DNA from: Chryseobacterium bernardetii
GTDB lineage: Bacteria > Bacteroidota > Bacteroidia > Flavobacteriales > Weeksellaceae
Assembly: GCF_003815975.1 (NCBI RefSeq)
Contig: NZ_CP033932.1
Coordinates: 5,189,501 to 5,253,500 of the forward strand
Reading direction: 5' to 3'
DNA: 64,000 nucleotides
Below are positions 8,763-18,794 of this stretch, in pieces. A model generated the notes under the pieces. It was not told where the DNA came from and made no database searches. It was given only the letters and a program-made list of their open reading frames with translations. Both the position numbers and the translations under genes were made by a program. Numbering within the stretch: position 1 is the stretch's first letter; every line of letters starts with the position of its first letter.

Positions 8763-9445
8763 ATTTATAGGCTTCATTTCCACCGAAAATCTTTGATCAA
8801 TTTATGTAGATGCCGGCGCCCAGATACCCTGTGAAAGCTGTTAAATATCCAACTATTTTATATTAATCATATGGCACTTTTCAGCAAAAACTAAAAATAT
8901 ATTGGAACTTGTCTATAAAGATTGCAAAGGCAGGCAAAACCAGCACTTTGCAATCAAGAGTAAAATCATGAGAACCCTATAAAGCAGCTTAAATCATTTT
9001 GTACATAAACGTTGAGCCTATTGTCAAAAATGCTATATCAGTAGTAAAGACAATTACATCACTATATTATGGTTATTGTTTAATTACAAAATGCTTGCAT
9101 AAAAATAGAATCATTCATTAAAAATCCCGGTAGGTCAAACCTTCCAATATCACTACCGGGATGAAAAGAACCATGGATGAAAACCAATTCCTGTAGTTTT
9201 TATGTATTTAATATGTCCTGTTTCAATAAATTAAATCTCTATAACCTCCTTTGTTTGCGGTACAAAGCTTATGCTAAAAATACAATAATTATAAAGCTAT
9301 CAATTGTTTCTTATCTTTAATTTTTCAAACGTGGTTACTGAAAACTTATGCCCTATATTCTTATCACCAGTATCCATCTTCATTATTTAAATTAATCCTA
9401 CTTTACTTTTATCTGTTACAAGAATAGGAAAGAGTTTTCAGGCTC
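8763..9445. other. Intergenic region with one structured element
   Basis: No gene that I can support. The main structure is a 10-bp perfect stem (ATCCCGGTAG, 9124-9133, with CTACCGGGAT, 9153-9162) with a 19-nt loop. It is followed by a short T-run only when read on the minus strand. No minus-strand gene lies to its right before 13 kb, so its role is unclear. Confidence 0.5.
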
Positions 9446-9522
9446 AAAAGAGGATGTATTACCATTTTCATTAAAATGGTAATACATCCTCTTTTTTTAG
9501 ATAAAACTTCCCTGTACTTTTA
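9446..9522 (+). promoter_or_regulatory. Palindromic operator plus -7 box (copy E) for the 9808 gene cluster
   Basis: Bases 9446-9468 and 9473-9495 form a perfect 23-bp inverted repeat around a 4-nt centre (9470.5), with half-site GTATTACCATTTTC. It looks like a terminator because T residues follow. However, TACTTTTA starts at 9515, exactly 44.5 bp from the centre and identical to the box of copies C and D. Predicted transcription start is about 9527, with a leader of about 280 nt. Confidence 0.65.
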
Positions 9523-9807
9523 CTCTGATCATCTTGATAACCAAAAAACTAAAATTCAAAAAGCGAATAGCATTCATACAAAATGAAAAATTTCATAATT
9601 CAATATGTCAGGATATTTCCCTCATATTTAGACTTTTCTATTTGCGGCTTATGTATGTAAGCAGAGTAATTCCGGTTAAGGCAAACAGGCTGTATCACAA
9701 ACCAATAAAAGATATCTGACATTATGAATAGACAGTGAAAGAGATGAATGATACAGCTCCAGTCTTAAGGTAAACTTTAACAATTATACAGTAAAAAACA
9801 CATATTA

Positions 9808-10401
9808 ATGAAATCAATGACTCAGCTTCTACTGCTGGTATTTTTCAGCTTCCTTTATGGACAAAAGAGTTTTAATAGTATACTAAAAAGTGATAATATC
9901 AATGAAATAGAAACTTTTCTTAAGACAGCCCACCCTGATGATCCCAGGAGGATTGTTTTAAAAAAGAAACTTATAGCTCTTAAAAATTCATCATGGACAA
10001 AGCCAGGAATTGGCTCATCAATGCCAGTCCGGGCAATTGCCCCTAATACCACCGAATATTATACTGATGAAGAAAAAGAAGAGTTTGACCATCTGATGTC
10101 AGAGACTTCAGAAGAGCACAAAGAAAAAACCGTTCAATTGCTCAACGCATTATTTACTCCCAATATGGAAGGTGAAACAGCTACTTTTCTTTTTCAAAAC
10201 AGGACAAAGTGTAACATCATCTTGCGGATACAGTCAAAAACAGAAGATAAGGCCACATTGTATAACCTAGCTGTTAAAGAGGGAGAAGAGAACTTCATTA
10301 CTTTAAAGAAAGGAAAGTACTTAATCAAAGGAAAAGTGTGTGGTGAAATTTACAGCAGTGAAAAGGAACTCAATAAAAGTCTTCTTATAGAATTAAAATA
10401 A
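9808..10401 (+). CDS. Secreted DUF6759-like protein
   Basis: 197 residues with a signal peptide ending FLYGQ. The middle has NSSWTKPGIGSSMPVRAIAP and an acidic stretch (YYTDEEKEEFDHLM) followed by HKEKTVQLLNALFTPN. The C-terminal 70 residues are beta-rich (ILRIQSKTEDKATLYNLAV, KGKYLIKGKVCGEIYSSEK). The layout matches flavobacterial DUF6759 proteins as I remember them; the function of that family is not known. It does not carry the VGINT head of its neighbours but is the first gene behind promoter copy E. A 170-bp gap separates it from the next gene, so co-transcription is likely but not certain. Confidence 0.7.
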   Translation: MKSMTQLLLLVFFSFLYGQKSFNSILKSDNINEIETFLKTAHPDDPRRIVLKKKLIALKNSSWTKPGIGSSMPVRAIAPNTTEYYTDEEKEEFDHLMSETSEEHKEKTVQLLNALFTPNMEGETATFLFQNRTKCNIILRIQSKTEDKATLYNLAVKEGEENFITLKKGKYLIKGKVCGEIYSSEKELNKSLLIELK

Positions 10402-10571
10402 ATTCGAGAACAGATATAAGCCTTTTTAAACAGACCTGAAGGTTAAAATAATGTCATTATTTGTAACAAAGCAGTGATAGGGCTTCATTGATCTGTTAAT
10501 TATCTGTTAATAAAAATGTATCAATCAACGGATAACATTTCACAACCCTCAGTTTATTAAAATACATACAA

Positions 10572-11660
10572 ATGAAAAACAAATTTACAGTTAATATTGC
10601 AGCAGCAATGTCTTTTACAACAGTTACCCTCTCCGCACAGGATGGAAGAATGGGAATTAACACCCCTGATCCTAAAACCACATTAGATGTAAGTGGTAAA
10701 ACAGATGCTTCCGGAAATCTATTGATAACGGATAAGACCGGTTTGCAGGCTCCACGGCTGACACGTGCTGAACTTACTGCTAAAGGAAATACCCTGTATG
10801 GTACTGATCAGAAAGGGGCATTGGTTTATATCACTGATGTTTCAGGAGGAGATACTGCAGATCAGAGAATAAATATTACCAATACAGGATACTATTTTTT
10901 TGATGGCAGCTATTGGCAAAAGTCTGGCAGCGGAGCATATACGGCAATCAACGGGCTTAATTCAAACAGTAATTCCATAAAACTTGGTGGTGCATTAATT
11001 GAGCCTACTACCATCTCCGGGCTCACTGCTATCAATAAATTGAGCATAACAGGAACCGGAGTAAATGCTGTAAATATTGCAAACAATACTCTAAGCATAG
11101 ATGCCGATAATAGCAGAATTGGAGTAGGAACTGCAACTCCCGGGACTAAACTGGATATCAATAACGGAAATACACCGGGAGCGATTAAGATTGTTGACGG
11201 AACACAGGCAGAAGGCAGGATTTTGGTTTCAGATATCAATGGGGTTGGTACATGGAGAAATACAACAGGTTCTGCAACTATTATCAATTCAACAACCGGA
11301 GTTAATACTCAGCTCATAAGCAGCCTAAGATATATAGGAGCAAGTGCAGTTGTGACTACTCCGGGATATTATATTATTTCTCCCCGGCTTATTACAGATA
11401 AAAGCTCAAACGGATGCAGCCAGTTTATTGCTTACAATTTAAGCCAAAGTACTACGTCCAACCTTAACCCAGCCTTTCCTGTACAGGATGTTCATATGCC
11501 TGCCGGTCCGGGAGGCTTTGATTTTATTTACACTTCCAATATCGCCTATCTTAACCCCGGAACCTATTATATGCTTGTAAGAACATGGGGGGCATGCACT
11601 TCCAACCTAACAAGAAATACTTTTGCCGAAAATAGTTTTACCCTCACTTTATTAAAATAG
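10572..11660 (+). CDS. Secreted VGINT-family surface protein, DGRMGINTPDP subtype
   Basis: 362 residues with a signal peptide ending TLSAQ, then DGRMGINTPDPKTTLDVSGK. The first ~110 residues are almost the same as those of the next gene, at DNA level too. A second head motif (SRIGVGTATPGTKLDINNG) and GAIKIVDGTQAEGRILVSD follow at about residues 175-220, so this protein joins features of both subtypes in the cluster. The C-terminal 130 residues are beta-rich (YYIISPRLITDKSSN, NPGTYYMLVRTWGACTSN) and jelly-roll-like. It is 19 bp from the next gene and probably co-transcribed. Confidence 0.85.
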   Translation: MKNKFTVNIAAAMSFTTVTLSAQDGRMGINTPDPKTTLDVSGKTDASGNLLITDKTGLQAPRLTRAELTAKGNTLYGTDQKGALVYITDVSGGDTADQRINITNTGYYFFDGSYWQKSGSGAYTAINGLNSNSNSIKLGGALIEPTTISGLTAINKLSITGTGVNAVNIANNTLSIDADNSRIGVGTATPGTKLDINNGNTPGAIKIVDGTQAEGRILVSDINGVGTWRNTTGSATIINSTTGVNTQLISSLRYIGASAVVTTPGYYIISPRLITDKSSNGCSQFIAYNLSQSTTSNLNPAFPVQDVHMPAGPGGFDFIYTSNIAYLNPGTYYMLVRTWGACTSNLTRNTFAENSFTLTLLK

Positions 11661-11679
11661 TTCATTATATACAACATAA

Positions 11680-12681
11680 ATGAAAAATAAATTTACATTA
11701 AATATCTCTGCAGCAATATTTTTTATAACAGCTACCCTCTCCGCACAGGATGGCAGAATAGGAATCAATACCCCTGATCCCAAAACCACATTAGATGTAA
11801 GCGGTAAAACAGATGCTTCCGGAAATCTACTGGTAACGGACAAGACAGGTTTACAGGCTCCCAGGCTGACACGTGCCGAACTTACTGCTAAAGGAGACCT
11901 ATTGTATGGTACAGATCAGATAGGAGCATTGGTGTGCATAACCGATATTTCCGGCGGTGATACCTCGGGCCAAAGGAAAAACATCAACAGTAACGGTTAC
12001 TATTATTTTGATGGCAATGTCTGGAAAGGGTTGAGTACCTCTTCCAATATCCTGGGAGATATCAAGCATTCTGTAAAAACAGCAGATCATGACGGATGGT
12101 ACCTTTTGAATGGGCGTTCAGTTTCTACGCTTCCTGCCAATGCCTCATCAGCAGCAATCAACCTGGGATTTACAGCCAATATCCCCGATGCATCAAACAG
12201 GGTACTGAAAACAAAAACATCTTCTGAAGCCCTTGGCTCAACGGGCGGAAGCAATACCCTTACCATTGCACAGACCAACCTGCCTAACATCAGTTTATCC
12301 GGAGCAGTATCAGGTACTACAGCAAGCGGAGGTAGTCATACACATGCATTCAGCGGTACAACTTCTGCGGGGGGAATACATGCACATGGGCCAATAGCAG
12401 GAACAGGATTTTTATTGGGAGGAACTACCATAGGAAATAATGGTACAGGAAACTATCAGGGAAATGGTTTGCAGAGTTCCTGGGGTGGAGTTGGTCTTGG
12501 GGGAACAACAGCGAACGCAGGAAATCATAACCATACCTTTAGTGGAACTACCGGAACTGACGGTGCCCACTCGCATACGTTTAGCGGAACTACAACGGTG
12601 TCTACCGGAGGAAACAGTGATGCAATGAACAATATGCAGGCCTATCTGGTGGTTAACACATTTATTTATCTGGGACAGTAA
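11680..12681 (+). CDS. Secreted VGINT-family protein with phage tail-collar-like C-terminus
   Basis: 333 residues. The N-terminal ~110 are a near copy of the preceding gene (DGRIGINTPDPKTTLDVSGK, LQAPRLTRAELTAKG, GYYYFDGNVWKG). The rest is different: GDIKHSVKTADHDGWYLLNG at about residue 128, then LTIAQTNLPNISLSG, several His-rich repeats (GSHTHAFSGTT, GNHNHTFSGTT, GAHSHTFSGTT) and a final MNNMQAYLVVNTFIYLGQ. This is the layout of phage tail-collar / microcystin-dependent-protein-like domains, whose His residues bind metal in tail tips. No other tail genes are present, so it is a secreted protein that has borrowed such a domain. It ends the cluster. Confidence 0.85.
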   Translation: MKNKFTLNISAAIFFITATLSAQDGRIGINTPDPKTTLDVSGKTDASGNLLVTDKTGLQAPRLTRAELTAKGDLLYGTDQIGALVCITDISGGDTSGQRKNINSNGYYYFDGNVWKGLSTSSNILGDIKHSVKTADHDGWYLLNGRSVSTLPANASSAAINLGFTANIPDASNRVLKTKTSSEALGSTGGSNTLTIAQTNLPNISLSGAVSGTTASGGSHTHAFSGTTSAGGIHAHGPIAGTGFLLGGTTIGNNGTGNYQGNGLQSSWGGVGLGGTTANAGNHNHTFSGTTGTDGAHSHTFSGTTTVSTGGNSDAMNNMQAYLVVNTFIYLGQ

Positions 12682-13030
12682 GAAAGGCGTTCCAACAGAA
12701 TCAATATATCTGTGGGTACAAAACGCGTACTGGCCGTAAAGTAAATCCAAAAAATTCATTGCAGAACAGGACCAGTTTAAAATTTTCATATTAGTGTTGC
12801 TCATCCCGGTGTAAGAATTAATTTTTTATCCATCAGTTCATTTTTTCCTATCGCCGGGATGTTTATCTTCAATTTAATAAAACTATAGCGACTATTTTTA
12901 AGAGTATTATTTAATGTTGAAACTAGTTAAGACTAATTATAATAAGGCTTATTCTCATCAATTGATGATGTAATATTAATATCTTATTAAAAAATAGTAA
13001 TAAAAAAGAAATTGGAAAGTGTAAACATGA
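12682..13030. other. Intergenic region left of the island
   Basis: No gene seen. A long-loop inverted repeat (CATCCCGG near 12802, CCGGGATG near 12851) resembles the stem at 9124-9162. This is the chromosomal sequence next to the ancestral dnaK end. Confidence 0.4.
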
Positions 13031-13066
13031 AAAAACCGCTTTAAACGTTCGTTTAAAGCGGTTTTT
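13031..13066. terminator. Strong bidirectional terminator, probably the ancestral dnaK terminator
   Basis: A 17-bp perfect stem (13031-13047 with 13050-13066, arm AAAAACCGCTTTAAACG) is flanked by A and T runs. Read on the minus strand it lies 28 bp after the FEEVK-stop copy at 13094-13111, the position expected for the original dnaK terminator before the island inserted. It now serves the island's last gene and the surface cluster. Confidence 0.8.
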
Positions 13067-13093
13067 AATTATTTTATTATTGGTAATCAATAA

Positions 13094-13111
13094 TTATTTT
13101 ACTTCTTCAAA
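13094..13111 (-). repeat. Left attachment site (relic of the dnaK 3' end)
   Basis: Minus strand TTTGAAGAAGTAAAATAA, reading F-E-E-V-K-stop. It is identical to the last 18 bases of dnaK except GTA in place of GTC for Val. Sequence on either side does not match dnaK. A terminator follows 28 bp further on. Confidence 0.7.
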
Positions 13112-13276
13112 AATAAAATACATTGAAAATCAATTATTTAAATTTCAATGGTACAAATATGATACAAATTAAACTAATTTCTTAAAATCTAATAAAGTTT
13201 TTTCAGATAAAATAGTACCGCAGTTTATTAATGATAAATCATTCAAATATTATCATTAATATCTTTATAATAATTT

Positions 13277-15511
13277 TTAATAATAAAAATATTTTGATCC
13301 ACGCAGATCAAAATAATCAGGTTCATGTAGCAATAATTCTTCAATATCTGGAATGTAGTCCTCTTTGCTAAAACTATGTTGTAAGTACTTTCTAGCTTTC
13401 TCGAGTTTTCCATATTCATTTTTATAGCATGAAAGTACAATCTTATCAGGCCGTATATCTTTCGCTATTTCAATAAGTGAATCTAACGATTTATTACTAT
13501 TAGCACTAAATTCTTTACTGCTGTGTTTCGCCTCGCCAATGATAAATTTACCATCTACTAAAGCAACAACATCTATTTCATTTGCTGGCTTTCTCGAGTG
13601 AACATCGGCATAAAGGTTCAACTGAGGGCTATATGAAAAAGACCTGTTGCTTTTTCTGATTGCAAAATTAACAAGTGTTCTGATAACAGTTAGATTTCCG
13701 TCTCTTTGTGTCTTAGATTGAAAGATATTATTTTTTATTAGGTCATTTAATTTATAAGAAAATTCAGCTTCAATAGGTATATTAAAATCTTTTAAACATC
13801 CTTTACAATTTACCGTATTGCTCGTATCCCTCAAATGATACCAAAAAATTGAAGAACATTTAGTACATTTCAATTTAAATCCCTGAAGGAAAATAGAAAG
13901 TTCACAAAGTGTTTTTAACAATTGCTTTAAACCTAAACTCAAATTTTCCGAATTAGCAAAAGTCTGTTCTCTAGTTCCAAGTAATCCAACATGATCTTCA
14001 TATACCTTAGTACATTTCCTAAAAATATCTAGAAAAGAAATGGCATCTCCTGCTGGCTTTTCACTAGTACATAGTTCTACAAAAACATCTACCCAAAATT
14101 TATCTTTAAAAAAATCGTCGATCACATGAAAATCATCTTTAAATGTCCGGATAAAAGAAAGCAATCTATTACTGCTATCATGTGGCCCTATAGCTACATA
14201 CTTAGTATTGAAGGTAGTGCCTTGAAAGACAGGACTTAGTATTAGCTGTTGTAAAAGTACCGAAAACTCTGGGATATCTATTTTAACAGATCCCGAATCA
14301 GCAGCAGAATTTTGAACATAATAAGATATATTCCTGTTTTTACTAATTCTGCCATCCATTGCTTTAACAATGTATTGGGTATTGGTAGTTAATGGAAATC
14401 TAAGTAAATTTCGATTAGGCTTATTGATTTGATAAATTTCAATGTCAATTGCCCATTTTTGCGGGTAGAAACCAATTTTATCTGCAAAACTCAACGGTGG
14501 AATAAAAAGGAGATTTTCTTCAGACACCAAAGTTTGAATACTTTGCCGCTCTTCGTATTGATATTCATGTAATCCCTTACTATCCGACACTGTAAATGGA
14601 AAATTTTGCACTTCCTTATACCTGATGGTTTTATGTGGGACAAGTGGTCTTAAATGTTTTTGCATTAAATCTTCTACTTCTTCCTTTTTTAGTGTAAAAG
14701 AAATAACCTCAATGGTGTTACTACTCGTCAAATTACTTAAAACGTCACCAAAATATTGGTCTTGAGTCACTAACTGTAACTCTTCAATTGTAAAGTAAAA
14801 TACATTATAACATTGAAAAAGCTGTCGGTTCCAATAATATAGTAGATCTATAGTACTCGATTTATCTTTGGTTATTACAATCTCAGAAGACTCATATGAT
14901 GTATGTCCAAAGCTCCGGAGTATTTTTGTGTTTAGATGTCGTCTCGATAAAAATGATTGGATAATTGGTTTGTGCAAATAAATAATCTGATTAAGCTCAT
15001 CAAAATTATCTTTAGTAATCCTTATTTGGTTAAGTCTTTTTGTTATTTTTTCTTCTCCTATTGAAGCATTAGAATGTAAACCAAAGTTTGTATGAAAAAA
15101 GTCTAGAAGAGGACTTTCGGTTTTGTCAATTCCCTCCGATAAAAGAATACTGTAGCCATGCTCGAACTGAGACACCAGATATAATGCATCCACTCCTAAA
15201 GTATCTAATTCTCTTGGCTCTTTTTCCAAATTAAAGTATCCTGTTGGATTAAAATATCCAAGCTTCCGTACGACATCGGGATCTACACTATTCGAATAAA
15301 AAATATAATCTGGATCGTAGTGCTTTATCATATCCAAATAGTTTTGAACTATGGCCCCTTCTTTAACAGGTATGATAGGGTTATATCTTCCGCCCCACTG
15401 CTTTTGGTTATGATGTATTAGCTTAATAAGTTTTTCATAGGGATAATCGATATCGACAAAAAACATATATCGAAGATGTCTTGGTTGAGAGGTAATTTGA
15501 AATTGATTCAT
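13277..15511 (-). CDS. Zinc-ribbon PD-(D/E)XK nuclease-like protein linked to the Hachiman-like pair
   Basis: 744 residues. The N-terminal ~500 residues are not recognised; they include QWGGRYNPIIPVKEG near residue 38 and HYDPDYIFYS near 65. At about residues 545-575 a treble-clef or ribbon pattern occurs (CTKCSS...CKGC). At about residues 635-660 lies NEIDVVALVDGKFIIGEAKH, the D...(G)E-x-K signature of PD-(D/E)XK nucleases, in the arrangement seen in Mrr/NERD-like domains. It is the last gene before the left attachment site, 114 bp after the helicase gene and on the same strand. It may be an effector or sensor added to the two-gene system, or a separate defence gene. No known three-gene Hachiman variant can be named with certainty. 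Confidence 0.8.
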   Translation of the reverse strand: MNQFQITSQPRHLRYMFFVDIDYPYEKLIKLIHHNQKQWGGRYNPIIPVKEGAIVQNYLDMIKHYDPDYIFYSNSVDPDVVRKLGYFNPTGYFNLEKEPRELDTLGVDALYLVSQFEHGYSILLSEGIDKTESPLLDFFHTNFGLHSNASIGEEKITKRLNQIRITKDNFDELNQIIYLHKPIIQSFLSRRHLNTKILRSFGHTSYESSEIVITKDKSSTIDLLYYWNRQLFQCYNVFYFTIEELQLVTQDQYFGDVLSNLTSSNTIEVISFTLKKEEVEDLMQKHLRPLVPHKTIRYKEVQNFPFTVSDSKGLHEYQYEERQSIQTLVSEENLLFIPPLSFADKIGFYPQKWAIDIEIYQINKPNRNLLRFPLTTNTQYIVKAMDGRISKNRNISYYVQNSAADSGSVKIDIPEFSVLLQQLILSPVFQGTTFNTKYVAIGPHDSSNRLLSFIRTFKDDFHVIDDFFKDKFWVDVFVELCTSEKPAGDAISFLDIFRKCTKVYEDHVGLLGTREQTFANSENLSLGLKQLLKTLCELSIFLQGFKLKCTKCSSIFWYHLRDTSNTVNCKGCLKDFNIPIEAEFSYKLNDLIKNNIFQSKTQRDGNLTVIRTLVNFAIRKSNRSFSYSPQLNLYADVHSRKPANEIDVVALVDGKFIIGEAKHSSKEFSANSNKSLDSLIEIAKDIRPDKIVLSCYKNEYGKLEKARKYLQHSFSKEDYIPDIEELLLHEPDYFDLRGSKYFYY

Positions 15512-15625
15512 TACGTTTATGTGTTTCTTATTCTGGTATTAGTTATTTTTTTATTGCTGTTCACAGTAGAATTCTCTCAAAATGCAAAAATGTCATCTAG
15601 TTTTAACATGGCTAATATCATAAAG

Positions 15626-18600
15626 CTACAATCTTAATGATTGACTAAAAGCTAAATGTGTTTCTACTCTCATTAACAAATTATTGTCTTTCTTATAAAA
15701 TAATTTAGAAGCAGAGTCAAATCCTTCCCTAACGCAACTCGCTAAGATTCTTACATCCCACGAAATGTTTGCATTTTCAATGCTATTTTGTTTTGCTTTT
15801 TCCAGTAATACCATTGATAATAATCCCAATCCAAAACTTAGTTCAGGAACCAGTCGATTAACAAACTTGCGGGCCTTACCTAAATAAGCGCTTCTATCAG
15901 GTCTATTCACATTTGGAATTTTGGCATCCAACTCATTTAAAGGAATTCCTAGTACGTAATGCTGAAGAATATCTTTCATTAAATCAATCCGATTTGTTAT
16001 ATCAGAGATTTCTGCTTCCGGTTTTAATCCAAGAACTTTCTTAATTTGTTCTAATGTAGTATGTTTGCTAAATATCTTTAACAAGAAAGATGGATTATCC
16101 TTTATCCATGTAAAAAACCACTCTATTAATTCTATTACTGATCTAGATAATAGACTTTCGAGACCTCCCCGATCAATGGCATTTCCCAACTCGTGAATAA
16201 TCAATGGCTCAACTCCCGTCTTAATTGCTATCTCTTTTTGCCATAAATACTCATCTGTTAAACTATCCAGTTCATTTCGCCTATCTAGTAATTTTCTAAC
16301 CTGTTCATCAAACTGCGCTTTATTTCCTTGTATAGTCGCCTTATAAGCATACAATGATTTTTCTAACAAATCTTTACTGGCAGTATGGGATACATTTTCT
16401 GGTACAAACCTATACAATATATTCTTTTGATCAACACTTAAATCATCTTTATTCTCTTGGATTGTATCTAAAAAGTATTCCAAAGGATCTTCTATCGTAA
16501 GGCATTGATCTCCTTTTGAAAACACATCATCCTTTAACTGCCACCATCTTTCAGAAATAGTGGAATCCTGAATTGTAACAATCTTACCTGGAATCAAAAT
16601 AACAGCGCCTTGTGAGGAAAGTCCTGCTCTTCCCGCTCTCCCTGCTGCATTTAACAATTCGTGAGGATCGACCTGCTGTCTATTTTCACCATCTTCATCG
16701 TATCGGTCATCGCCAGCAATTATAACTATTTCTGCAGGTAAATTAATTCCCTGGGCAAGAGTAGCTGTTGCTACAAGAACTACAGAACCTTCAGTGGATT
16801 TAAAATATCCTTCGATTAAAGATCTCTCGGTAGGTAACAGCAAACCATGATGCACTCCAACATTTTTACAATCGTAAAAATACGAATGTCTAAAATCACC
16901 TAGCTCAAGGGTAATACTATCCACCAACTGTTGATTGATTTTAATATAATCATGATATGAATTATGCCTGTCAGTTAGAGCTTCAGCAATTTTACGTGAT
17001 GTGGAGTTGGTTATTCTCGGATCATCTACGAATACAAGTGTTTTGAGCCCTAAACTAGAAAAATGTACTGCTAGGTCGGCTGCAATGAAATTTCTATTAC
17101 TTGTGAGTTGCCATCTATCACCAATACCCAACAATGTACTATGAGAAAGAATTTGAGATTTTAGATAATCATTATCATCTTCTGTTTCCCAAATATTTTT
17201 TAGACTAAAAAAACAAAAAGGATCAATAATCATCCTATTTTTTAGTTTAGCAGGAGGAGCTTTGGTTGTAGCAGTTTTTCTATGTTCATTAATAATGCCA
17301 TTCAGCTCCTTTATTTTTCGTTCCTCAAATATCAGGCATCCATGAAGTTGACGAGTAGGTTTCCATGTAGAACTAAAAACATGGCATTTTCTTAACGTAA
17401 CTTCCGAAATCCATGAAGCAATTTCACTACCATTTTCAACCATAGCTGATATTAATAAATAATCAGCTTGAGGAGCTAGATTGAATATAGACAAAAGACA
17501 GTACATTGCATCAACAGATCTTCTATCCTTATTTATATTTGTGCCATGTATTAAATGAAATTCATCAAAAACCACCAATCCTACTCTACTAAAAAAATCA
17601 GGATTGATGTTGAGAAAAGTTAGACATCTTTCAGGTGTCATAACGACAATTGGAAAGCCGACTACCTCCTCAAAATCAGTAAACTCACTTCCAAATTCAA
17701 TATTAACTGATTCAAATTCACTAAATAATGGTCTTAAATTCTTATTTACCTGATCTTCTAAAGCATGGGTAGGAACTAAATAGATTACCTTTCTTCCAGA
17801 ATATAAACACGATGCTATTTTTAATTCCGATAGAGTTGACTTTCCAGCTCCGGTAGGTAATGTTAATACAGCAGATTGGCCAGGATCTAGAAAATCAGTA
17901 CTTATTACATCTTTATGATTCTCCCACAAATATGGACGCTCTTTTGCCAGGTTTTCCAAAAAATTAGTCCAAAGTACTGGATTGACACCAAATGGAGGCG
18001 GAATGTTAATGACCGCTCTCGTTAATATATCTTCTTCTAATAGCTTTAATAATTTTGCAAGACGATAAGGTCCTGAAAAAGTACTTCTTTGCTCAAAACG
18101 GCCAATGTCTGATATTGAAAGCTCTATTACCTTGTCAAAATGATTTTGCCGTTCTCCTGTAGATTGAAGTGCTAATCGTTGGCCGATTTGTACCATACCA
18201 AGCCCTATTTCTCTCCATAAATAGTTTAGAGCAGTTTCTTCCAAATCATCAGCATTAAATATCTCTTCTTCAATGAGAGTATTTTCAGCTATTTCGGCTA
18301 CTTCCCCGGTAGCTAAACAGATGATACATGAAATCAATTTCCTGTGCGTTGGGCCTTCCGCGTCACTTCTTCTTAATGACAAAGCTGTTTCTGCAGCGTC
18401 TGCCTGGCTATTACCAATTAAAAAAAGAATTATCGATGCTATATAAGCAGATATAGAATCGGTCTCTAACAAGTTTTCATGCTCTTCATCGTCTAACCCC
18501 ATCTTATGGATAAGATTATTTGCCGTAGCAGCAACAAAAGCTATAGATTCTTTTTGCTCATGATCAGGAATCGTTAACAAAATAGTTTCAAGATTATTTG

Positions 18601-18793
18601 CTAACTTTCTCAATAGTTTTAGTCCAGAAATCAAAATTTCACTTTGAAAATTAAGCGTTCCATCTGCTACTTGACGTTTCAAGCTGACAATCTGAGCATA
18701 TATCTTTGTTAATTCCTGCGGTAGCCTATTAATGTCAATATCTGCAATATCAGGTATATCTTTTATCTTTCTTTCAGTAGTACTATTATACAT
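15626..18793 (-). CDS. hamB: HamB-like DExH helicase (Hachiman-like defence)
   Basis: 1055 residues. Superfamily 2, Ski2-like helicase core: motif I LPTGAGKST near residue 313, motif II DEFH near 408 (VVFDEFHLIHG), motif III ISAMVENG, a late LVATATLAQGINLPAE, and motif VI AAGRAGRAG near 718. A helical N-terminal 280 residues and a C-terminal 300-residue extension frame the core. It starts 1 bp after the stop of the HamA-like gene. In Hachiman, HamB is an ATPase that watches DNA and releases the HamA nuclease; the assignment here rests on the HamA-like partner plus the helicase. Other nuclease-helicase defence pairs remain possible. Confidence 0.75.
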   Translation of the reverse strand: MYNSTTERKIKDIPDIADIDINRLPQELTKIYAQIVSLKRQVADGTLNFQSEILISGLKLLRKLANNLETILLTIPDHEQKESIAFVAATANNLIHKMGLDDEEHENLLETDSISAYIASIILFLIGNSQADAAETALSLRRSDAEGPTHRKLISCIICLATGEVAEIAENTLIEEEIFNADDLEETALNYLWREIGLGMVQIGQRLALQSTGERQNHFDKVIELSISDIGRFEQRSTFSGPYRLAKLLKLLEEDILTRAVINIPPPFGVNPVLWTNFLENLAKERPYLWENHKDVISTDFLDPGQSAVLTLPTGAGKSTLSELKIASCLYSGRKVIYLVPTHALEDQVNKNLRPLFSEFESVNIEFGSEFTDFEEVVGFPIVVMTPERCLTFLNINPDFFSRVGLVVFDEFHLIHGTNINKDRRSVDAMYCLLSIFNLAPQADYLLISAMVENGSEIASWISEVTLRKCHVFSSTWKPTRQLHGCLIFEERKIKELNGIINEHRKTATTKAPPAKLKNRMIIDPFCFFSLKNIWETEDDNDYLKSQILSHSTLLGIGDRWQLTSNRNFIAADLAVHFSSLGLKTLVFVDDPRITNSTSRKIAEALTDRHNSYHDYIKINQQLVDSITLELGDFRHSYFYDCKNVGVHHGLLLPTERSLIEGYFKSTEGSVVLVATATLAQGINLPAEIVIIAGDDRYDEDGENRQQVDPHELLNAAGRAGRAGLSSQGAVILIPGKIVTIQDSTISERWWQLKDDVFSKGDQCLTIEDPLEYFLDTIQENKDDLSVDQKNILYRFVPENVSHTASKDLLEKSLYAYKATIQGNKAQFDEQVRKLLDRRNELDSLTDEYLWQKEIAIKTGVEPLIIHELGNAIDRGGLESLLSRSVIELIEWFFTWIKDNPSFLLKIFSKHTTLEQIKKVLGLKPEAEISDITNRIDLMKDILQHYVLGIPLNELDAKIPNVNRPDRSAYLGKARKFVNRLVPELSFGLGLLSMVLLEKAKQNSIENANISWDVRILASCVREGFDSASKLFYKKDNNLLMRVETHLAFSQSLRL

Positions 18794-18794
18794 A

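Noticed and set aside
9446..9495. Long perfect hairpin with following T residues, at first read as an intrinsic terminator
   Set aside because: No gene ends before it on the plus strand, its core matches the four other operators, and a TACTTTTA box lies at the same 44.5-bp distance. I call it promoter copy E.
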